From an uncultured Collinsella sp. (lineage in GTDB: Bacteria > Actinomycetota > Coriobacteriia > Coriobacteriales > Coriobacteriaceae): 64,000 bases of DNA. This document shows, in pieces, positions 7,766 to 17,421 of the stretch; position 1 is the first letter of the stretch, and the number at the start of each line of letters is the position of its first letter. The stretch lies in contig CABSAN010000005.1 of the NCBI GenBank assembly GCA_902475785.1, positions 1-64,000 of the forward strand. Direction: 5' to 3'. A program made the position numbers and the translations under genes. The notes under the pieces were generated by a model. It saw only the letters and a program-made list of their open reading frames with translations, searched no databases and was not told the DNA's origin.

Positions 7766-9919
7766 TTACTGAACTTTGCTGGCGAACTCGAGGTATTGCA
7801 TGCGCTGCAGCTTGTCGATCGTCGAGGCGTATGGGCTGTCTTCAGATTCCAAGTCGTAGCGCAGCCCGTCGGCACCAAGGTAGCCGGCGACATTGATGGT
7901 GGGCACATCTGACCTTGTTGCAAGCAGAGCCTTTTGATAGTCGGTGAGCGGGGCGCCGATCTTATTAAGGGTAATGGCTGCAATCTCGTTTGCCCCGACG
8001 GTGTCGTAGACGTTGAGCTCGGTATTGCCGGCGATTTCATAGTTAGCCCAGACGAAATATGTCGACTGATAGATACGGAAAGCGTGGCTTGCCGTATCTT
8101 CCTGAGGGTACAGCTCGTCGTTGAGAGTCGTTGCGGCGCTCGGCTGATGGTCGCCAAAAAAGACAAGGACAACCGGTCTGCCGATATTGCGGAGTTCGTT
8201 GATAAAGTACTCGAGGTCCCGGTCGGATGCGTTGATGCAGGTGAGATAGGTGTTGAGCGCGCTATTGGCGCCCTCGCTGGCTCCCTCGACCCAATAGTTT
8301 GTCAGCTCTTCGGCGGGAACGGTGCCGACATCGTATCCGCCATGGTTTTGCATCGTGACATCGAAGATGAACTGCGGAGCGTCGTCGGTCCTCAGCAGGT
8401 CGAGTATCTTGTCATAGGTGGCGTAGTCGCATACGCCGGCATGGTAACAGGGCGCACCTTCGAAATCGCCGATCGAAAGAAAGTCTCCAAAGCCCAGCTG
8501 CTGATAGATTTTATCTCGATGGTAGTTGACGGGGTTTTGCGGGTGCATAGCGGTAGCGGTATACCCAAGCTCCTTAAGGTCCTTTGCCAGACTGTTGACA
8601 CCATTCATCTGATATAGCTGATAGGGGATTTTGCCTAATCCGACAAAGGCCGTTGTCGCTCCGGTCAAAAATTCGAATTCGGAGTTCGCCGTTCCGCCAC
8701 CGGCGACCGAAGCGAGCATGGTGCCGCGAACAAGTGTGTCGGGAAGCGAGTTGTAGAATGCGGGGCCGGTGTACCCGGCCGTCTGGAGCTGCTCAAAGCA
8801 CGAAAGGTCGCTAAAACTCTCGTTCATGACGGCAACAATCGTCGGCTTGATTTCATTGAACTGGGCAACGGCCGCCGCGCGCTGCTCGCTCGAGCCATAC
8901 GTGCTGTCGTAGGTGGCGGAGAGCTCCTGCTCGATGCTCTGCGCCTCATCGGGCGTATAGTCTTCGGGCTTCTCAATGGGCAACTCGTTGACCATTTCGG
9001 TGAACGAAGTGATAAAACCCTGAGACGCATACGTGGTGATGGGCTGCCAACGGTCAAATCCAAAATTCAGCGCCTGCTCCAAGTCGATGCTGGAAAAGCC
9101 CGAGAGCCCCACAACGGTCACTAGCAGAAAAGCGCAGAGGTTAGCGGCGATTGCGGGGAAGACATGGGTGGGCGTACGGAGCTTTCTCGGTCGGATAAGC
9201 GAAAGAAGCCCCAGGGAAATCTCCAGCAGGGCTAGAGAGGTTACGATTCCGGCGGTAAAGGTAAACTCGTATCCCTCGCTCACTTCCATTGCGGTGCCAA
9301 GGGCCAAGATATCGCTTGGCAGGATGGCCTCGCCTTTAAACGTTATGACGAAGTGCTCGGCAATGCCAAGGATGCAACAGGCGACGGGCACGAGGGCCAT
9401 GAAGCCTCCATGACGCTGTCCCAGCAAATAAAGGGAGAGCAGAACCGTCGCGAGCAGCCCGACGGAAAACCCGAATGAGTTGGCGGGAATGCGATAGAAC
9501 GTTTCGTTACAGGCAATTTCGAGTGAAACGAACGAGAGCGCTGAAACAGCGGCGATGACAAGGATGTCACGGCAAATGCAGGCAACCGTTCCCGTCGCAA
9601 GATCGGTTTGGTCGATAAGTCCCGAAACCAAGGGTTCGACAAGAAGTATGACGGCGGCAGCACCGAGCGCCGAATAAGAAAGGACCCATAGGGAACTGTC
9701 CTCATTTACGAGCAATTGATTCGTAATCCATGCAGCTACCATGCCGAGCGGGATGAGGAGCGTCGCGCACCAAAAGGCGCGGGCAATGGGCGGCTTTTCA
9801 TTGTGTTTGATTGAAAAATATACGTGCACCACGACGATGGCCACGATAAGGACGGCGATGAATATGGGCAGATTGGCCATGTCGCTCGAAGTGATTTCAA
9901 GGGGGATATCTTCGGTCAT
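7766..9919 (-). CDS. LTA synthase family / sulfatase-fold membrane protein
   Basis: Alkaline-phosphatase-superfamily membrane enzyme resembling lipoteichoic acid synthase (LtaS) and related phosphoglycerol transferases. The 717-residue protein has about five or more hydrophobic segments in its N-terminal half and an extracytoplasmic sulfatase-type domain. Visible active-site elements are VMNESFSD (about 360, metal Glu), GGGTANSEFEFLTG (about 410, catalytic Thr equivalent) and FFGDHQPS (metal Asp/His). Start 9919 has GAGGAAC upstream; an upstream in-frame ATG lacks a ribosome binding site. It is divergent from uvrA. The exact polymer (teichoic acid or a glycolipid phosphoglycerol) cannot be told from sequence. 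Confidence 0.82.
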   Translation of the reverse strand: MTEDIPLEITSSDMANLPIFIAVLIVAIVVVHVYFSIKHNEKPPIARAFWCATLLIPLGMVAAWITNQLLVNEDSSLWVLSYSALGAAAVILLVEPLVSGLIDQTDLATGTVACICRDILVIAAVSALSFVSLEIACNETFYRIPANSFGFSVGLLATVLLSLYLLGQRHGGFMALVPVACCILGIAEHFVITFKGEAILPSDILALGTAMEVSEGYEFTFTAGIVTSLALLEISLGLLSLIRPRKLRTPTHVFPAIAANLCAFLLVTVVGLSGFSSIDLEQALNFGFDRWQPITTYASQGFITSFTEMVNELPIEKPEDYTPDEAQSIEQELSATYDSTYGSSEQRAAAVAQFNEIKPTIVAVMNESFSDLSCFEQLQTAGYTGPAFYNSLPDTLVRGTMLASVAGGGTANSEFEFLTGATTAFVGLGKIPYQLYQMNGVNSLAKDLKELGYTATAMHPQNPVNYHRDKIYQQLGFGDFLSIGDFEGAPCYHAGVCDYATYDKILDLLRTDDAPQFIFDVTMQNHGGYDVGTVPAEELTNYWVEGASEGANSALNTYLTCINASDRDLEYFINELRNIGRPVVLVFFGDHQPSAATTLNDELYPQEDTASHAFRIYQSTYFVWANYEIAGNTELNVYDTVGANEIAAITLNKIGAPLTDYQKALLATRSDVPTINVAGYLGADGLRYDLESEDSPYASTIDKLQRMQYLEFASKVQ

Positions 9920-10037
9920 GGACGTTCCTCTGTTACGGCAAATTAAGTTCAGTATTAGATTACTGTAACCTTTCCACGGCATTTCGAGAAACAAAGCGCC
10001 CGATACGCAAAGCTAAAGGTCTGCGAATCTTGTATTA

Positions 10038-10051
10038 CGAACATCTGTGCG
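10038..10051 (+). promoter_or_regulatory. LexA-like SOS box upstream of uvrA
   Basis: CGAACATCTGTGCG matches the Gram-positive LexA consensus CGAACRNRYGTTYG at 12 of 14 positions and lies 62 bases before the uvrA start. uvrA is a classical SOS gene. Binding is inferred. Confidence 0.5.
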
Positions 10052-10112
10052 CGTCGAGTGCGCTAAACTCATTGACAGTATGATTCGATGCAATAGGAGG
10101 CAAGGAGCTTCC

Positions 10113-12989
10113 ATGTCTGATTCTTCTATCGTTATTCGCGGCGCTCGTGAGCACAACCTCCGTGATATCGATGTTTCCATTCCGCGTGACCAACTCGTGG
10201 TCATTACCGGTCTTTCTGGCTCGGGCAAGAGTTCGCTGGCATTTGACACTATCTATGCCGAGGGCCAACGTCGATACGTCGAGAGTCTTTCGAGCTATGC
10301 GCGCCAGTTCTTGGGCCAGATGGACAAACCCGACTTGGATTCAATCGACGGCCTTTCGCCGGCGGTGTCGATCGACCAAAAGACGACGTCTAAAAACCCT
10401 CGCTCGACGGTTGGCACCGTAACCGAGATTTATGACTATCTGCGCCTGCTGTTCGCCCGTGTGGGCACCCCGCACTGTCCCGAATGCGGCCGCGTCATTG
10501 AGCGCCAGACGACCGACCAGGTTGCCGACAAGGTCTTGGCGGCGGGGGAGGGCCGCCGCGCGTTTGTGCTGGCACCGGTGGTGCGCGGGCGAAAAGGCGA
10601 GTACACCAAACTGTTTGAGGACCTTCGCGCCGAGGGCTTTAGCCGCGTGCGTGTCGACGGTGAAGTGCGCTCGCTCGACGATCCGATCGATCTGGATAAG
10701 AAATTCAAGCACGATATCGAGGTCGTGGTCGATCGCATCGTGATCCGTGAGAATTCTCTGGGCCGTATCGCCGAGTCTGTTGAGCAGGCGACCGCGCTGG
10801 CTCACGGCAATGTAAACGTGTACATGCTGCCCGATCGTGATGCTCCCGAGGGGACCGAGGGCGAGCTGCTGGAGTATTCGTTGGCCTTGGCGTGCCCGGA
10901 GCATGGACACTCCATTGACGATCTTCAGCCGCGTGATTTTTCGTTTAACGCTCCCTATGGCGCATGTCCTGAGTGCGACGGCCTGGGCTTTAAGAAAACC
11001 GTTGATGCCGAGGCGCTGATCGAGGACCCCTCGAAGTCCATTGCCGACGGAGTCTTTGGTAGCCTGTTTGGCAATTCGAACTACTATCCGCAGATTTTTG
11101 CTGCGGTCTGCAAACACTTTAAGGTGAGCGCTGATACGCCGTGGGAGGACTTGCCCCCTCGCGTGCGTCGTGCATTCTTGGATGGCCTGGGCGATACGAA
11201 GATCTCGGTCGACTACCAAAAGCTCGACGGACGTCGCAGCCAGTGGGATACCAAGTTTTCGGGCGTTCGCAACATCCTGTACGAACGCTATACCGAGACG
11301 ACGAACGAGAACACCAAGGCGCGCCTGGAGAAGTACATTCGCGAGGAGCCGTGCTCGACCTGCCACGGCGCTCGTTTGCGCTCCGAGATGCTCGCCGTCA
11401 CCGTGGGCGGTAAGTCCATTTACGAGGTTTGTTGCCTGTCGTGCCGTGAATCGCTCGAGTTTTTTGAGGGCTTGGAACTCACCGAGCGCCAACAGTTTAT
11501 CGGCGGGCGCATCGTTAAGGAAATCCTGGAGCGCCTGCGCTTTCTGGTCGATGTCGGACTTGACTATCTGACCCTCGACCGTGCCTCGGCGACGCTTTCC
11601 GGTGGCGAGGCACAGCGTATTCGACTGGCAACGCAGATCGGCGCGGGTCTCATGGGCGTGCTCTATATTCTGGACGAGCCCTCGATCGGTCTTCATCAGC
11701 GTGATAACGAGCGCCTGATCAAGACGCTCGAGCGCCTGCGCGATATCGGCAATACCGTTATCGTCGTCGAACACGACGAGGATACAATCCGTGCCGCCGA
11801 CTACGTGATCGACATGGGGCCCGGCGCCGGCGTCAACGGCGGGCACGTAGTCGCGGCGGGAACGCCTGCCGATATCATGGCGTGTCCTGAGTCGATGACG
11901 GGCGCTTATCTGACCGGCAAACGAATGATCCGGGTGCCTGATGAACGGCGTAAGCCCGGTCGCGGCTGCCTTAAAATTACGGGCGCTCGAGCCAACAACC
12001 TCAAAAACGTTACTGCCAAGATCGAGTTTGGTACGCTTACGGTTGTTACCGGCGTGTCGGGATCGGGCAAGAGCTCCCTGGTTACCGACACCATTGCGCC
12101 TGCCCTTACGAATGCCATTCACCGCTCGACGCGCCCCGTGGGTCCGTATAAAAAAATCGAGGGCATCGAGTGTATCGATAAGGTTATCGATATCGACCAG
12201 TCGCCGATTGGCCGCACGCCGCGTTCCAACCCTGCTACCTATATCGGCCTGTGGGATGATCTTCGCGCGCTGTTTGCGAGTACGCCGGAGTCGAAGGCGC
12301 GCGGCTACTCGCCGGGTCGTTTCTCCTTTAATGTGAGTGGCGGGCGCTGTGAGGCGTGCAAGGGCGACGGGCAGATCAAGATCGAGATGCACTTCCTTCC
12401 CGATATCTACGTTCCCTGCGAAGTTTGCGGCGGTAAACGCTACAACCGCGAGACACTCGAGGTCACCTACCGTGGCAAGACCATCTCGGACGTGCTCGAC
12501 ATGAGCGTCACCGAGGCGCTGGCCTTCTTTGGGAATATCCCGCAGATTAAGCGCAAGCTCCAGACGCTGTACGATGTAGGCTTAGGCTACGTGAGCCTGG
12601 GCCAGCCCGCCACGACGCTCTCGGGCGGCGAGGCGCAGCGTGTGAAGCTCGCCAAGGAGCTTCATCGACGCCAGACGGGCAAGACGTTCTATATTTTGGA
12701 CGAGCCGACGACCGGCCTTCATTTTGAGGACGTCCGCCAGCTGCTCGATGTGCTGCAGCGCTTGGTCGATGCGGGCAACACGGTGCTGGTGATTGAGCAC
12801 AACCTTGATGTCATCAAGGTTGCCGACCGCCTGATCGATATGGGTCCCGAAGGCGGTAACGGCGGCGGAACCGTCGTGGTTTCGGGCACACCGGAGCAGG
12901 TTGCGGACTGTCCGCAGAGTTATACGGGCAAGTTTTTGGCGCCGTTGCTCAGGCGTGACCGGGAGCGTCAGGCTCAACTTGATGCTTAA
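10113..12989 (+). CDS. uvrA: Excinuclease ABC subunit A
   Basis: DNA-damage sensor ATPase of nucleotide excision repair. The 958-residue protein holds two ABC-type nucleotide sites: Walker A GLSGSGKSS near the N terminus and GVSGSGKSS in the second half, each with an LSGGEAQR signature. Zinc-module cysteines are visible as CPECGRVI, CPECDGLG, CSTCHG, and CEACKGDG...CEVCGGKR. Start 10113 follows AGGAGG and AAGGAG upstream; in-frame upstream starts lack this. The LexA-like box suggests SOS control. A hairpin follows. Slightly longer than E. coli UvrA but otherwise ordinary. Confidence 0.97.
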   Translation: MSDSSIVIRGAREHNLRDIDVSIPRDQLVVITGLSGSGKSSLAFDTIYAEGQRRYVESLSSYARQFLGQMDKPDLDSIDGLSPAVSIDQKTTSKNPRSTVGTVTEIYDYLRLLFARVGTPHCPECGRVIERQTTDQVADKVLAAGEGRRAFVLAPVVRGRKGEYTKLFEDLRAEGFSRVRVDGEVRSLDDPIDLDKKFKHDIEVVVDRIVIRENSLGRIAESVEQATALAHGNVNVYMLPDRDAPEGTEGELLEYSLALACPEHGHSIDDLQPRDFSFNAPYGACPECDGLGFKKTVDAEALIEDPSKSIADGVFGSLFGNSNYYPQIFAAVCKHFKVSADTPWEDLPPRVRRAFLDGLGDTKISVDYQKLDGRRSQWDTKFSGVRNILYERYTETTNENTKARLEKYIREEPCSTCHGARLRSEMLAVTVGGKSIYEVCCLSCRESLEFFEGLELTERQQFIGGRIVKEILERLRFLVDVGLDYLTLDRASATLSGGEAQRIRLATQIGAGLMGVLYILDEPSIGLHQRDNERLIKTLERLRDIGNTVIVVEHDEDTIRAADYVIDMGPGAGVNGGHVVAAGTPADIMACPESMTGAYLTGKRMIRVPDERRKPGRGCLKITGARANNLKNVTAKIEFGTLTVVTGVSGSGKSSLVTDTIAPALTNAIHRSTRPVGPYKKIEGIECIDKVIDIDQSPIGRTPRSNPATYIGLWDDLRALFASTPESKARGYSPGRFSFNVSGGRCEACKGDGQIKIEMHFLPDIYVPCEVCGGKRYNRETLEVTYRGKTISDVLDMSVTEALAFFGNIPQIKRKLQTLYDVGLGYVSLGQPATTLSGGEAQRVKLAKELHRRQTGKTFYILDEPTTGLHFEDVRQLLDVLQRLVDAGNTVLVIEHNLDVIKVADRLIDMGPEGGNGGGTVVVSGTPEQVADCPQSYTGKFLAPLLRRDRERQAQLDA

Positions 12990-13012
12990 TAAATAGGCGA
13001 TTCAGTTTATGG

Positions 13013-13048
13013 GCGCCATCGACTCCTTGTGATTCGATGGCGCTTACT
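13013..13048 (+). terminator. Hairpin after uvrA
   Basis: Perfect 10-bp stem (13013-13022 with 13034-13043) 24 bases past the uvrA stop, followed only by TTACTGT, so a weak terminator or 3'-end stabiliser. Confidence 0.5.
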
Positions 13049-13124
13049 GTGCCGATGTGACGTATGCAGTCGAATTGGACATATACTTAATCCTTGCGTC
13101 CGAATGCGAGGGAAAGGATATGTC

Positions 13125-13625
13125 ATGGCAAAGGCTGTAAAGACGCCAAAAACCAATGCGATGCGCGAGCTGGAAAGTGCCGGCATTTCCTATGTTCTAC
13201 ATACGTACGAAGACGATGGTGATGAGTCGGTGGGCCTGGGGGTCGCGATTTCGGAGCAGCTTGGCGAGGAGCCCGGTCAAGGATTTAAGACTTTGGTCTG
13301 CGTGACACCGTCCAACGACTATGTCGTGTGCTGCATCCCTGTTGCCGACGAGCTCGATCTAAAGTCCGCCGCGCGTGCCGCGGGGGAGAAGTCCTTGGCC
13401 ATGATGCATGTGAAGGATTTGCTTGCGGCGACTGGCTACGTTCGTGGCGGCTGCAGCCCGGTCGGTATGAAAAAACGCTACCGGACGCTCATTGATGAGA
13501 CATGTGTCCTTTGGGATACCATTTTTATTTCGGGAGGCAAGCGTGGTTATCAGCTCGAGCTTGCACCCGATGATTTAATTGCATTTTGCGGGGCGACGGT
13601 TGCCGCGATTACGAGAGAGGACTGA
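13125..13625 (+). CDS. ybaK: YbaK-type Cys-tRNA(Pro) deacylase
   Basis: Trans-editing enzyme that hydrolyses mischarged Cys-tRNA(Pro). The 166-residue product fits the YbaK/ProX family in length and motifs: KTPKTNAMRELESAGISYVLHTYE at the N terminus, the substrate-pocket Lys in GFKTLVC, and GYVRGGCSPVGMKK with the conserved Gly-Gly-x-Ser-Pro-Gly turn. Start 13125 has GGGAAAGGA upstream. It sits three bases before murJ and is probably cotranscribed with it, although the functions are unrelated. Confidence 0.88.
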   Translation: MAKAVKTPKTNAMRELESAGISYVLHTYEDDGDESVGLGVAISEQLGEEPGQGFKTLVCVTPSNDYVVCCIPVADELDLKSAARAAGEKSLAMMHVKDLLAATGYVRGGCSPVGMKKRYRTLIDETCVLWDTIFISGGKRGYQLELAPDDLIAFCGATVAAITRED

Positions 13626-13628
13626 GCG

Positions 13629-15311
13629 ATGCCGCAGGAAGAATTGAAGCGCGGAGCTCATTTTGCAAGAGAATCTGCGCCTCAGACACCCTCATCCGAA
13701 GCTTCTTCGTCGCGAGATGACACTGACGACATGGGCTCGTCGGACTACTCCACGGTTGGTCGTTCCGCCGGGCTTATGACCATACTGACCATCGTGTCTC
13801 GCGTTACCGGTTTTATCCGAACGTGGGCAATGGCGGCCGCTATCGGCATGTCGCTACTCTCGTCCTCCTATCAGGTCGCCAACAACCTGCCCAATATGCT
13901 CTACGAACTCGTGATGGGCGGCATGCTCGTGACGGCGTTTTTGCCCGTGTACATGGGCGTGAGGCGTGAGCAGGGTCGCGAGGCCTCGAACGAGTACGTG
14001 GGCAACCTGCTCGGCATTCTGCTTTTGGTGCTGGGTGGCATTTCGTTGCTGGGGACCGTGTTCGCCCCGGGCTTTATCTGGACTCAATCGTTCCTTTCGG
14101 GTGACGGCGGCAGCATGGATACCGCTGCGTTCATGTTCCGTTTCTTTGCTATCCAGATTCTGTTTTATGGTTTGGGCTCGGTGTTCTCGGGCGTTCTCAA
14201 CGCACACCGCGACTACTTCTGGTCGACGTTTGCCCCGGTCCTCAACAATGTGATCGTCATTGCGAGCTTTATGGGTTTTGCGCCCGTGTCCGCACAGTTT
14301 GGCGAACGTGCCGGCATCATCTTGATTGCGGCCGGTACGACCCTCGGTGTCTTTATTCAGATGGCATGTCAGATCCCCGCGCTTGGCAAGCACGGCGTGC
14401 ATCCCCATATCCATATCGACTTTAAGGACCCCGCACTGCGCCAGACGATTGCGCTCGGTATCCCGACGCTGCTCGCCACGGTGTGCATGTTTGTCTCGAC
14501 TTCTATCACCAACGCTGCCGCGCTGGTGGTCCAGCCCGAGACTGGTCCTTCCGTCATCGCCTATGCGCGCCTGTGGTACACGCTGCCCTATGCGCTGATT
14601 GCCGCCTCGCTTTCGACGGCGCTCTATACCGAGCTCTCTCACGACGCACAGGAGAAGGATTACGACAGCGTTCGCACGGGCATTTCGCGTGGCGTCGCCC
14701 AAATGCTGTTCTTCCTGATTCCGTTCGCGCTGTACCTGATTGTCTTCGCGCGTCCGCTCAACATGATTTACTGTGCTGGCAAGTTTGATAAGTCCGGCGT
14801 GGCGCTGGTGTCCGAGTTCCTTGTCTACCTGGCGTTCTCGCTGCCGCTCTACGGCGTGGTCGTGTTGATGCAGAAGAGCTTCTCTGCCTTGCTCGACATG
14901 AAGCCCTATAGCCGCTATTGCCTGTATTCCGCCATCGGCCAGGCCGGCTCGGTTCTGCTGTTTGGCGTTGTGCTGGGCTTCGGTATGCCGGCAATCGCGC
15001 TTTCGTATGTCGTCGACTACGTGATCTTGGTCGGTTGTTCGCTGTGGTGGCTGCGTCGTCGTCTGCGTGGTCTTCAGGTCAAATCTATCCTGCATGGCGG
15101 TTTCTTTGGCCTTTTGCTCGGTGGCCTGGGTGCTGCCGCAGGCGCCGGCGTCATGTGGGCGCTTGAGCACTTTGTCGGGGCACTTGGCGGCTCGATTCTG
15201 ATTACTCTTGGCTACGTTTGCGTTGCAGGTGTCGTCTCGCTTGCTGTTACCTTTGGCCTTGCCGTCGTCCTTAAGATGCCCGAGGTCTCGGCGCTGCTTC
15301 GTCGCAAGTAG
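13629..15311 (+). CDS. murJ: Lipid II flippase MurJ
   Basis: Integral membrane protein of the MOP superfamily that flips lipid II for peptidoglycan synthesis. The 560-residue protein has a hydrophilic, Ser/Asp-rich N-terminal extension of about 45 residues, then about 14 hydrophobic segments. Family hallmarks are visible: the ISRVTGFIRT-type start of TM1 (here VSRVTGFIRTWAMAAAIG), NNLPNMLYELVMGGMLVTAFLPVY, and FFAIQILFYGLGSVFSGVLNAHRDY segments carrying conserved Arg and Asn-Pro residues. It abuts uvrC downstream with no gap. Confidence 0.93.
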   Translation: MPQEELKRGAHFARESAPQTPSSEASSSRDDTDDMGSSDYSTVGRSAGLMTILTIVSRVTGFIRTWAMAAAIGMSLLSSSYQVANNLPNMLYELVMGGMLVTAFLPVYMGVRREQGREASNEYVGNLLGILLLVLGGISLLGTVFAPGFIWTQSFLSGDGGSMDTAAFMFRFFAIQILFYGLGSVFSGVLNAHRDYFWSTFAPVLNNVIVIASFMGFAPVSAQFGERAGIILIAAGTTLGVFIQMACQIPALGKHGVHPHIHIDFKDPALRQTIALGIPTLLATVCMFVSTSITNAAALVVQPETGPSVIAYARLWYTLPYALIAASLSTALYTELSHDAQEKDYDSVRTGISRGVAQMLFFLIPFALYLIVFARPLNMIYCAGKFDKSGVALVSEFLVYLAFSLPLYGVVVLMQKSFSALLDMKPYSRYCLYSAIGQAGSVLLFGVVLGFGMPAIALSYVVDYVILVGCSLWWLRRRLRGLQVKSILHGGFFGLLLGGLGAAAGAGVMWALEHFVGALGGSILITLGYVCVAGVVSLAVTFGLAVVLKMPEVSALLRRK

Positions 15312-17258
15312 GTGCGTGTGGCCGGTCACGACAACATTCCAACACTCGCCGAGCAGGTTTCGCGCGTTCCCACGCAGCCCGGATGTTACCTTTGGAAAGA
15401 TGCCAAGGGCGATGTCATCTACGTTGGCAAGGCAAAAAACCTGCGTTCCCGTATGCGCCAGTACGTGACACTGCAGGATGAGCGTCAAAAGATCCCGCTG
15501 ATGATGCAGCTGGTGGCGAGCTTTGACTATATCGTGGTGGAGACCGAGCACGAGGCGTTGGTGCTCGAGCGCAATTTGATTGGTCAGTACCATCCGTACT
15601 TTAACGTTGACCTCAAGGATGACAAGAGCTACCCCTTTATCGCCATTACAAAGGGCGACCTGTATCCCGCTATCAAATATACGCGCGAGCGTCATAAGCC
15701 GGGAACGCGTTATTTTGGTCCCTATACCGATAGCCGTGCGGCACGTGAGACGATAGATACGCTGCGCAAGGTTATCCCCATCTGCTCCGCATCCTGTGCG
15801 GAGTGGCGTCGTTGTCGTCGTATCGTCGAGTCCCACAAGGGCGAGGAAGACATCGTCAATATGATTTGCGCGCAAAACGGGCGCCCCTGCTTTGACTACC
15901 ATGTCGGGCGCGGCCCGGGTGCGTGTGTCGGCGCGATTTCTCCGGCAGACTATGCCAAGAACGTCAAGCGCGTCGAGCGCTTTTTGTCGGGCCATCGCAA
16001 GGATGTCGTCGATGAGCTGACCTCCGAGATGACGGATGCCGCCGAGGCGCTCGACTTTGAGCGCGCGGCACGCGTCAAACGTCGTTTGGAGGTCATCAGG
16101 GGTCTGGACGACCGTCAGCAAGTCGTTTTTCCCTCCAGTGTCGATATCGATGTCATCGGTTTCTATCGCGAGGAGACCATCTCTGCCGCTTGCGTCTTCG
16201 TCGTTCGCGAGGGCCGAACAGTTCGCACCTGCGAGTTCATTCTCGACAAGGGTCTTGATGTTGACGAGGAAGAGCTCCAGTCGGGCTTTCTTAAGCGCTA
16301 TTACGACGAGACGGCTGATATTCCAGCTGAGATAAACCTCTCTGTCGAGCTTGAGGATGCAGAGGCGCTGGGGGAGTGGCTTGCAGGCAAGCGCGAGCGT
16401 TCCTGCCATCTCCATAGGCCGCAGCGTGGCGAAAAGCACCGTTTGCTCGATATGGCATCCAAAAATGCGCGCCATGCCCTCATGCGCTACATGATGCGAA
16501 CGGGGTACGCTGACGACCGCACCAATCAAGCGCTCCTGGAGCTCGAAAGCGCGCTGGCGCTGCCGGCGCCGCCGATGCGTATCGAGTGCTTCGATATCTC
16601 GACGCTGCACGGAACCTTTACCGTCGCCTCGATGGTGGTGTTTACCAACGGACGCGCCGACAAGAGCCAGTACCGTCGTTTTAAAATTCAGGCCGAATTG
16701 GACGAGGCAAACGACTTCGTGTCGATGTCCGAGGTTTTGGGACGACGCTATGCTCCCGAGCGCATGGCCGACGAGCGCTTTGGCTCGCGTCCCGATTTGC
16801 TCGTTGTCGATGGCGGTAAGCCGCAATTGACCGCTGCGATCAAGCAACTTGAGGCTCTTGGGCTCGATATACCGGTTTGTGGCTTGGCAAAGGCCGATGA
16901 GGAGGTTTTCGTGCCTTGGGACGAGACTCCCGTCGTGCTTCCGACCGGGTCCGCGTCGCTCTATCTAATTAAACAGGTGCGCGATGAATCGCACCGTTTT
17001 GCAATCACATTCCATCGTGAGTTGCGTGATAAAGCCATGACAGTTTCGGTACTCGATGACGTTCCAGGCGTGGGACCCACCAGAAAACGTGCCCTTATGC
17101 GCCATTTTGGCTCGATGAAGCGTTTGCGCGCGGCGAGCGAGCAAGAGATCGCGGAAGTTCGCGGCATACCTGCCGATGTTGCCAAGGCGGTCCACGAGGC
17201 GCTCGTTGCGTGGAATGCCGAGCGCGCCGAGGCGGCGGCTGGCCATTCCGATAGCTAA
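15312..17258 (+). CDS. uvrC: Excinuclease ABC subunit C
   Basis: Nuclease subunit of excision repair, making the 3' and 5' incisions around the UvrB-bound lesion. The 648-residue protein has an N-terminal GIY-YIG domain (TQPGCYLWKD...VIYVGKAKNLRSRM, residues about 16-45), a UVR motif (about 235-265), the RNase-H-like C-terminal nuclease with ECFDIST and LLVVDGGKPQL (catalytic Asp) motifs, and helix-hairpin-helix repeats near the end (VPGVGPTRKRALMRHFGS). The start is GTG at 15312, directly after the murJ stop; a GTG at 15318 is also possible. Ribosome binding is weak, suggesting coupling to murJ. Confidence 0.96.
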   Translation: MRVAGHDNIPTLAEQVSRVPTQPGCYLWKDAKGDVIYVGKAKNLRSRMRQYVTLQDERQKIPLMMQLVASFDYIVVETEHEALVLERNLIGQYHPYFNVDLKDDKSYPFIAITKGDLYPAIKYTRERHKPGTRYFGPYTDSRAARETIDTLRKVIPICSASCAEWRRCRRIVESHKGEEDIVNMICAQNGRPCFDYHVGRGPGACVGAISPADYAKNVKRVERFLSGHRKDVVDELTSEMTDAAEALDFERAARVKRRLEVIRGLDDRQQVVFPSSVDIDVIGFYREETISAACVFVVREGRTVRTCEFILDKGLDVDEEELQSGFLKRYYDETADIPAEINLSVELEDAEALGEWLAGKRERSCHLHRPQRGEKHRLLDMASKNARHALMRYMMRTGYADDRTNQALLELESALALPAPPMRIECFDISTLHGTFTVASMVVFTNGRADKSQYRRFKIQAELDEANDFVSMSEVLGRRYAPERMADERFGSRPDLLVVDGGKPQLTAAIKQLEALGLDIPVCGLAKADEEVFVPWDETPVVLPTGSASLYLIKQVRDESHRFAITFHRELRDKAMTVSVLDDVPGVGPTRKRALMRHFGSMKRLRAASEQEIAEVRGIPADVAKAVHEALVAWNAERAEAAAGHSDS

Positions 17259-17358
17259 ACACGAGCCTAAACTACTGATATACATGATTGCGTGATTTTC
17301 AACCATTTATTTCGCCATGATTGCCTGCTGGTTTCGGGTTTTATTAACGCTAAAACGT

Positions 17359-17390
17359 TTGACTGACCCAAGTGAAAACCCTGCTATCCT
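17359..17390 (+). promoter_or_regulatory. Candidate promoter of the sialic-acid-type operon
   Basis: TGCTATCCT (17382-17390) is an extended -10 element; -35-like TGACTGACC lies 16-20 bases upstream with imperfect spacing. A palindrome TAAAACGTTTGA (17351-17362) overlaps the -35 region and may be an operator. Confidence 0.4.
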
Positions 17391-17421
17391 GCGGGTTGAC
17401 GAAGACTGATATCTCACCTCG

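Noticed and set aside
10341..12392. A 683-codon minus-strand open frame inside uvrA
   Set aside because: Shadow of uvrA: no motif, no start signal, composition dominated by Arg, Leu and Asp.
13854..16847. A 997-codon open frame on the minus strand over murJ and uvrC
   Set aside because: It lies opposite two clear genes, has a low-complexity basic composition rich in His, Arg and Gln and no recognisable domain; long antisense frames are common with this codon bias.
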